Shown piece by piece: positions 60,599-64,000 of a stretch of DNA of 64,000 bases (position 1 is its first letter; each line of letters begins with the position of its first letter). The stretch comes from Hymenobacter sp. YC55 (GTDB lineage: Bacteria; Bacteroidota; Bacteroidia; Cytophagales; Hymenobacteraceae). The DNA is taken from the NCBI RefSeq assembly GCF_029433095.1, contig NZ_JARNTX010000001.1:1488001-1552000 (forward strand). The letters run 5' to 3'. The translations under genes and the position numbers were made by a program. Under the pieces are notes generated by a model. It did no database searches, was not told the DNA's origin, and saw nothing but the letters and a program-made list of their open reading frames with translations.

Positions 60599-61312
60599 TT
60601 ACTTCAACCGGCCCATACCGCCGTCTACCGGCAATACCTGGCCGGTGATAAAAGAGCTGTGGTCGGAGAGCAGAAACGACGCCATGTAGGCCAAGTCTTG
60701 GGGCTGACCAATGCGCTGCAAAGGATGGCGTTTGGCGCCTGCCTCTGCCTTTTCGGGCGTGTTGAGCAAGGCCGCAGCCAAGGGCGTATTTGTCAGGGAC
60801 GGTGCCACGGCATTCACCCGAATGTTGCTGGCGGCATACTCGGCAGCCAGCGCCCGGGTAAGCCCTTCCACGGCGGCTTTGGCCGTGGCAATGCTGGCGT
60901 GAAAGCTCATGCCCGTATCGGCGGCTACCGTGCTGAAGAGCACCACGGAGGCGCCGCCCGCTTTTTTGAGCCGCTTCATAGTGGCTTGCAGCACTTGCAC
61001 GGCCCCAAGCACATTCAACTCGAAATCAGCCCGAAAATCATCCACCGGAATTCGCTCGAAAGGCCGCAGCTTGATGCTGCCCGGGCAGTATACCACGCCA
61101 TGCAGTTCATCGGGCAAACCGTCGAGGGCGGTACCGATAGGCTGCGTTACGTCTAGTTCCAGAAAGGTGGTACCTAATTCGGCCAGTTCTGGGGAGAGGT
61201 GGCGGGAGGCGGTGTACAGATTGGCATTAAGCTTATGCAGCAGCTGGGCCGTAGCTAGTCCAATACCCGAAGAAGCCCCAACGAGCAGAATGTTTTGGTT
61301 GGCAAATTCCAT
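60599..61312 (-). CDS. SDR family oxidoreductase lacking the usual catalytic Tyr
   Basis: A 237-residue short-chain dehydrogenase/reductase. The NAD(P) site is intact: LLVGASSGIGLATA, and NVLGAVQ in the place of NNAG-type motifs. The catalytic region reads SVVLFSTVAADTGMSFHASIATAKAAVEGLTRAL: Ser and Lys are present, but the residue four before Lys, normally Tyr, is Ile. The C-terminal APSLTNTP and FITGQVLPVDGGMGRL are normal. It lies 107 bp upstream of the photolyase start on the same strand, probably in one operon. The reaction is unknown and may be altered. Confidence 0.85.
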   Translation of the reverse strand: MEFANQNILLVGASSGIGLATAQLLHKLNANLYTASRHLSPELAELGTTFLELDVTQPIGTALDGLPDELHGVVYCPGSIKLRPFERIPVDDFRADFELNVLGAVQVLQATMKRLKKAGGASVVLFSTVAADTGMSFHASIATAKAAVEGLTRALAAEYAASNIRVNAVAPSLTNTPLAAALLNTPEKAEAGAKRHPLQRIGQPQDLAYMASFLLSDHSSFITGQVLPVDGGMGRLK

Positions 61313-61589
61313 GCAGTGAAATCAATTAGACAGGATCTAGTGACAACTGAATGGTGCAGCTAAGGTTTGTGCTAACCACTGAATAAGATATTAGCAACTG
61401 ATGCCAGTTATTACTGCCATCTTCTCAAATAGTGGCTGGATAAACTATTTGTTTGCTAGATAATCGGCGTATTTATGCTAAAATTTCAATATACTATAAT
61501 AGTGAAGCGAATTTTCGCTCCTATTTCCCAAGTCTTTGAGTAGCTTGCCACACGCATTCCTGTTCTACTTAAACACCGCATACTCCAAG

Positions 61590-64000
61590 ATGAACATCCG
61601 CAAGCTGCTAGTCGCCAATCGGGGCGAAATTGCTATTCGCGTCATGCGTGCTGCCACCGAGTTAGGTATTACGACCGTAGCGGTTTACACCTACGAAGAC
61701 CGTTACTCGTTGCACCGCTACAAAGCCGACGAAGCCTACCAAATTGGCCGCGACGACGAGCCGCTGAAACCATACCTGGATATTGAGGGGGTGATTCGGA
61801 CGGCCAAAGAAAACGGCGTGGATGCAATTCATCCGGGCTACGGCTTTCTGTCGGAAAATGCCACGCTGGCCCGGCGGTGCGCCGAAGAGAATATCATCTT
61901 CGTGGGGCCGCGCCCCGAAGTAATGGATGCCCTAGGCGACAAAGTAGCCGCCAAGAAAGTGGCCGTTCAGTGCCAGGTGCCCATTATTGAGAGCAGCATT
62001 CAAGAGCTCAACGACTTGCCCACTGCGCTGGATGAAGCCCACCGCATTGGCTACCCCGTGATGCTGAAAGCCGCAGCGGGCGGCGGCGGCCGTGGTATGC
62101 GGGTTATTCGGGACGATGAGCAATTGGAGCGCGGCTTCTTCGAGGCTCGCAACGAGGCGCTGAAAGCCTTCGGCGACGATACCGTGTTCTTGGAGAAGTT
62201 TGTGGAGCAGCCCAAGCACATCGAGGTGCAACTGGTAGCCGACAACCACGGCGGCCTGGTTCACCTCTACGAGCGCGACTGCTCGGTGCAGCGGCGCTAC
62301 CAGAAGGTGGTGGAAGTGGCTCCTTCGCTGAATCTGCCTGACCACATGCGCCACCTCTTATATGAGTACGCGCTGCGCCTGGGCCGGGCCGTGAACTACA
62401 ACAACGTGGGTACGGTCGAGTTTTTGGTTAACCCCGAGCAAGACCGCATCTATTTTATCGAGGTGAATCCCCGCATTCAGGTAGAGCACACCGTTACGGA
62501 GATGATTACGGGCGTGGACCTCATCAAAACGCAGCTCCACATTGCTGATGGCAAGCGCCTCACTTCTCCGGAAATTGGCTTGGGCGGCGACAACAAACCC
62601 CTGAAAAACGGTTACGCCATTCAGTGCCGCATCACCACCGAAGACCCCACCAACGATTTCAAGCCCGACTACGGCACCATTACGGCGTATCGTTCGGCCG
62701 GCGGCTTCGGCATCCGCCTTGACCAGGGCTCGGTGTACACCGGCGTGAAAGTGTCGCCGTTCTTTGATTCTTTGCTGGTGAAAGTATCTACCCATGCGCC
62801 CACGCTTGGCGAGGCGGCCACCAAAATGGCCCGCACGCTCGACGAGTTTCGGGTGCGGGGGGTGCGTACCAACATCCAGTTTCTGCAAAACATCATTGCG
62901 CACCCCATTTTCGGGAGTGGGGCCGCCAACGTCGATTTCATCAAGGACCACCCCGAGCTGTTCAAGTTCAAGACCCGGCAAGACCGCGCCAGCAAGGTGC
63001 TCAACTTCCTGGGCGAAATCATTGTGAACGGCAACCCCGACGTGAAAGGCCTCGTGGACGAGCGCCGGGAATTGCGCAAGCCTCGCCTGCCGCAGTACGA
63101 CCCGGAGGCGCCCTTGCAGCCCGGCACTAAAAATAAGCTCACGGAGCTTGGTCCCGAGGCATTTGCCAAGTGGCTGCGCGAAGACAAGCAGATTCACTAC
63201 ACCGACACCACCCTCCGCGATTCGCACCAGAGCCTACTGGCCACCCGCATGCGGACCTCGGATATGATGAAGGTGGCCGAGCGCTACGCTCACCAGCACC
63301 CCCAAACCTTCTCGCTGGAATGCTGGGGCGGGGCCACGTTTGATGTGGCGCTGCGCTTTCTGCACGAAGACCCTTGGGCCCGCTTGGCGCAGCTCCGCAA
63401 GGCCACCCCGAATATTTTGCTCCAGATGCTCATTCGCGGGGCCAACGGCGTGGGCTACAAGGCCTACCCCGACAACCTTACCGAGCGGTTTGTACAGCAA
63501 GCTGCCGAAACCGGCATCGACGTGTTCCGCATTTTCGATTCGCTGAACTGGATGCCGGGCATGGAGGCGTGCATAGGCTTTGTGCGCAACAAAACCGACC
63601 GGTTGGCGGAAGGTAGCATCTGCTACACCGGCGACATTTTGGACCCCAAGCGCAACCAGAAATACAACCTGGAGTACTACCTGCGCCTGGCTCGCCAGAT
63701 CGAAGAAGCCGGCGCGCACATCCTCTGCATCAAGGACATGGCCGGGCTACTGAAGCCTTACGCGGCCACCGAACTAGTTACGGCCCTGCGCGAAACTATC
63801 AGCTTGCCCATCCATCTGCACACCCACGATACATCGTCGCTACAGGCGGCCACGTATCTGAAAGCGGTGGAAGCAGGTGTTGATGTGATTGATGTGGCGC
63901 TTGGTAGCTTGTCGGGTTTGACGTCGCAGCCCAACTTCAACTCCGTAGTGGAAATGTTGCGTGGGCAGCCGCGCCACCGCGAATTCAACCAACCGTCGCT
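61590..64000 (+). CDS. pyc: Pyruvate carboxylase, 3' end cut by window
   Basis: About 803 codons are visible, out of roughly 1150 expected. The biotin carboxylase domain comes first: MNIRKLLVANRGEIAIRVMRA, HPGYGFLSEN, the ATP-grasp loop GGGGRGM (about 165-171), and EVNPRIQVEHTVTE (about 291-304). The carboxyltransferase domain begins with DTTLRDSHQSLLATRMRT near residue 539 and continues with ECWGGATFDVALRFL and MLIRGANGVGYKAYPDN to the window edge. The biotin carrier domain would lie outside. It forms oxaloacetate from pyruvate for anaplerosis and gluconeogenesis. The upstream 277-bp gap is AT-rich with a small AGCGAA-TT-TTCGCT palindrome (61506-61519). Confidence 0.95.
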   Translation, partial: MNIRKLLVANRGEIAIRVMRAATELGITTVAVYTYEDRYSLHRYKADEAYQIGRDDEPLKPYLDIEGVIRTAKENGVDAIHPGYGFLSENATLARRCAEENIIFVGPRPEVMDALGDKVAAKKVAVQCQVPIIESSIQELNDLPTALDEAHRIGYPVMLKAAAGGGGRGMRVIRDDEQLERGFFEARNEALKAFGDDTVFLEKFVEQPKHIEVQLVADNHGGLVHLYERDCSVQRRYQKVVEVAPSLNLPDHMRHLLYEYALRLGRAVNYNNVGTVEFLVNPEQDRIYFIEVNPRIQVEHTVTEMITGVDLIKTQLHIADGKRLTSPEIGLGGDNKPLKNGYAIQCRITTEDPTNDFKPDYGTITAYRSAGGFGIRLDQGSVYTGVKVSPFFDSLLVKVSTHAPTLGEAATKMARTLDEFRVRGVRTNIQFLQNIIAHPIFGSGAANVDFIKDHPELFKFKTRQDRASKVLNFLGEIIVNGNPDVKGLVDERRELRKPRLPQYDPEAPLQPGTKNKLTELGPEAFAKWLREDKQIHYTDTTLRDSHQSLLATRMRTSDMMKVAERYAHQHPQTFSLECWGGATFDVALRFLHEDPWARLAQLRKATPNILLQMLIRGANGVGYKAYPDNLTERFVQQAAETGIDVFRIFDSLNWMPGMEACIGFVRNKTDRLAEGSICYTGDILDPKRNQKYNLEYYLRLARQIEEAGAHILCIKDMAGLLKPYAATELVTALRETISLPIHLHTHDTSSLQAATYLKAVEAGVDVIDVALGSLSGLTSQPNFNSVVEMLRGQPRHREFNQPS

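Overview
The window reads as chromosome of a Hymenobacter-like member of the Bacteroidota (Cytophagales). The evidence is a SusC/SusD/SusE uptake system, three secreted proteins with C-terminal type IX secretion (T9SS) sorting domains, a PorX-type response regulator, a fused LpxC-FabZ enzyme, and promoters with the TAnnTTTG -7 element. It is mostly gene-dense and moderately GC-rich. One clearly AT-rich stretch of about 2.4 kb (15490-17946) has no convincing gene.

Layout: 1-2355 lipid A genes (lpxC/fabZ, lpxD; minus strand). 2797-4026 an HD phosphohydrolase. 4403-5971 porX. 6057-7320 two tiny stand-alone TonB-plug proteins flanking a small basic ORF. 7500-10743 an outer-membrane beta-barrel receptor and a MarR regulator, with palindromic operators. 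11140-15489 M1 peptidase, metallophosphoesterase and a DUF2027/Smr protein. 17947-22604 two large secreted proteins, the second with three PA14 repeats. 22732-40051 a glycan-utilisation region: DUF2279 protein, GH13 amylase, GlcNAc-kinase-like protein, SusE/SusD/SusC, GH2 and a GH5-like hydrolase. 40768-47961 a complete tryptophan operon (trpL-E-G-D-C-F-B-A), followed by DAHP synthase. 49311-56660 AraC-type regulator, small secreted protein, DoxX fusion, a phenylalanine-hydroxylase homologue, dienelactone hydrolase, and a lipoprotein/M64 peptidase pair. 56690-64000 ABC1 kinase, TetR regulator, photolyase, SDR and the first part of pyruvate carboxylase.

Most interesting signals. (1) The trp operon begins with a short leader ORF carrying three tandem Trp codons, followed by mutually exclusive antiterminator and terminator hairpins: a complete ribosome-mediated attenuator. 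(2) The phenylalanine-hydroxylase homologue is preceded by a leader whose exact 11-bp stem competes with an intrinsic terminator, the architecture of a riboswitch or attenuator. (3) That same enzyme has Gln in place of the metal-binding Glu of the facial triad, plus two more active-site changes. (4) A dispersed family of paired-hairpin repeats occurs at four loci with conserved inner sequences, and a second inverted-repeat family sits just upstream of two unrelated start codons. (5) Several strong operator-like palindromes lie at the MarR/beta-barrel locus and upstream of susC.

All calls are made by reading the sequence; no database search or folding program was run. Family names come from recognised motifs, and substrates of the glycan genes are inferred from context.
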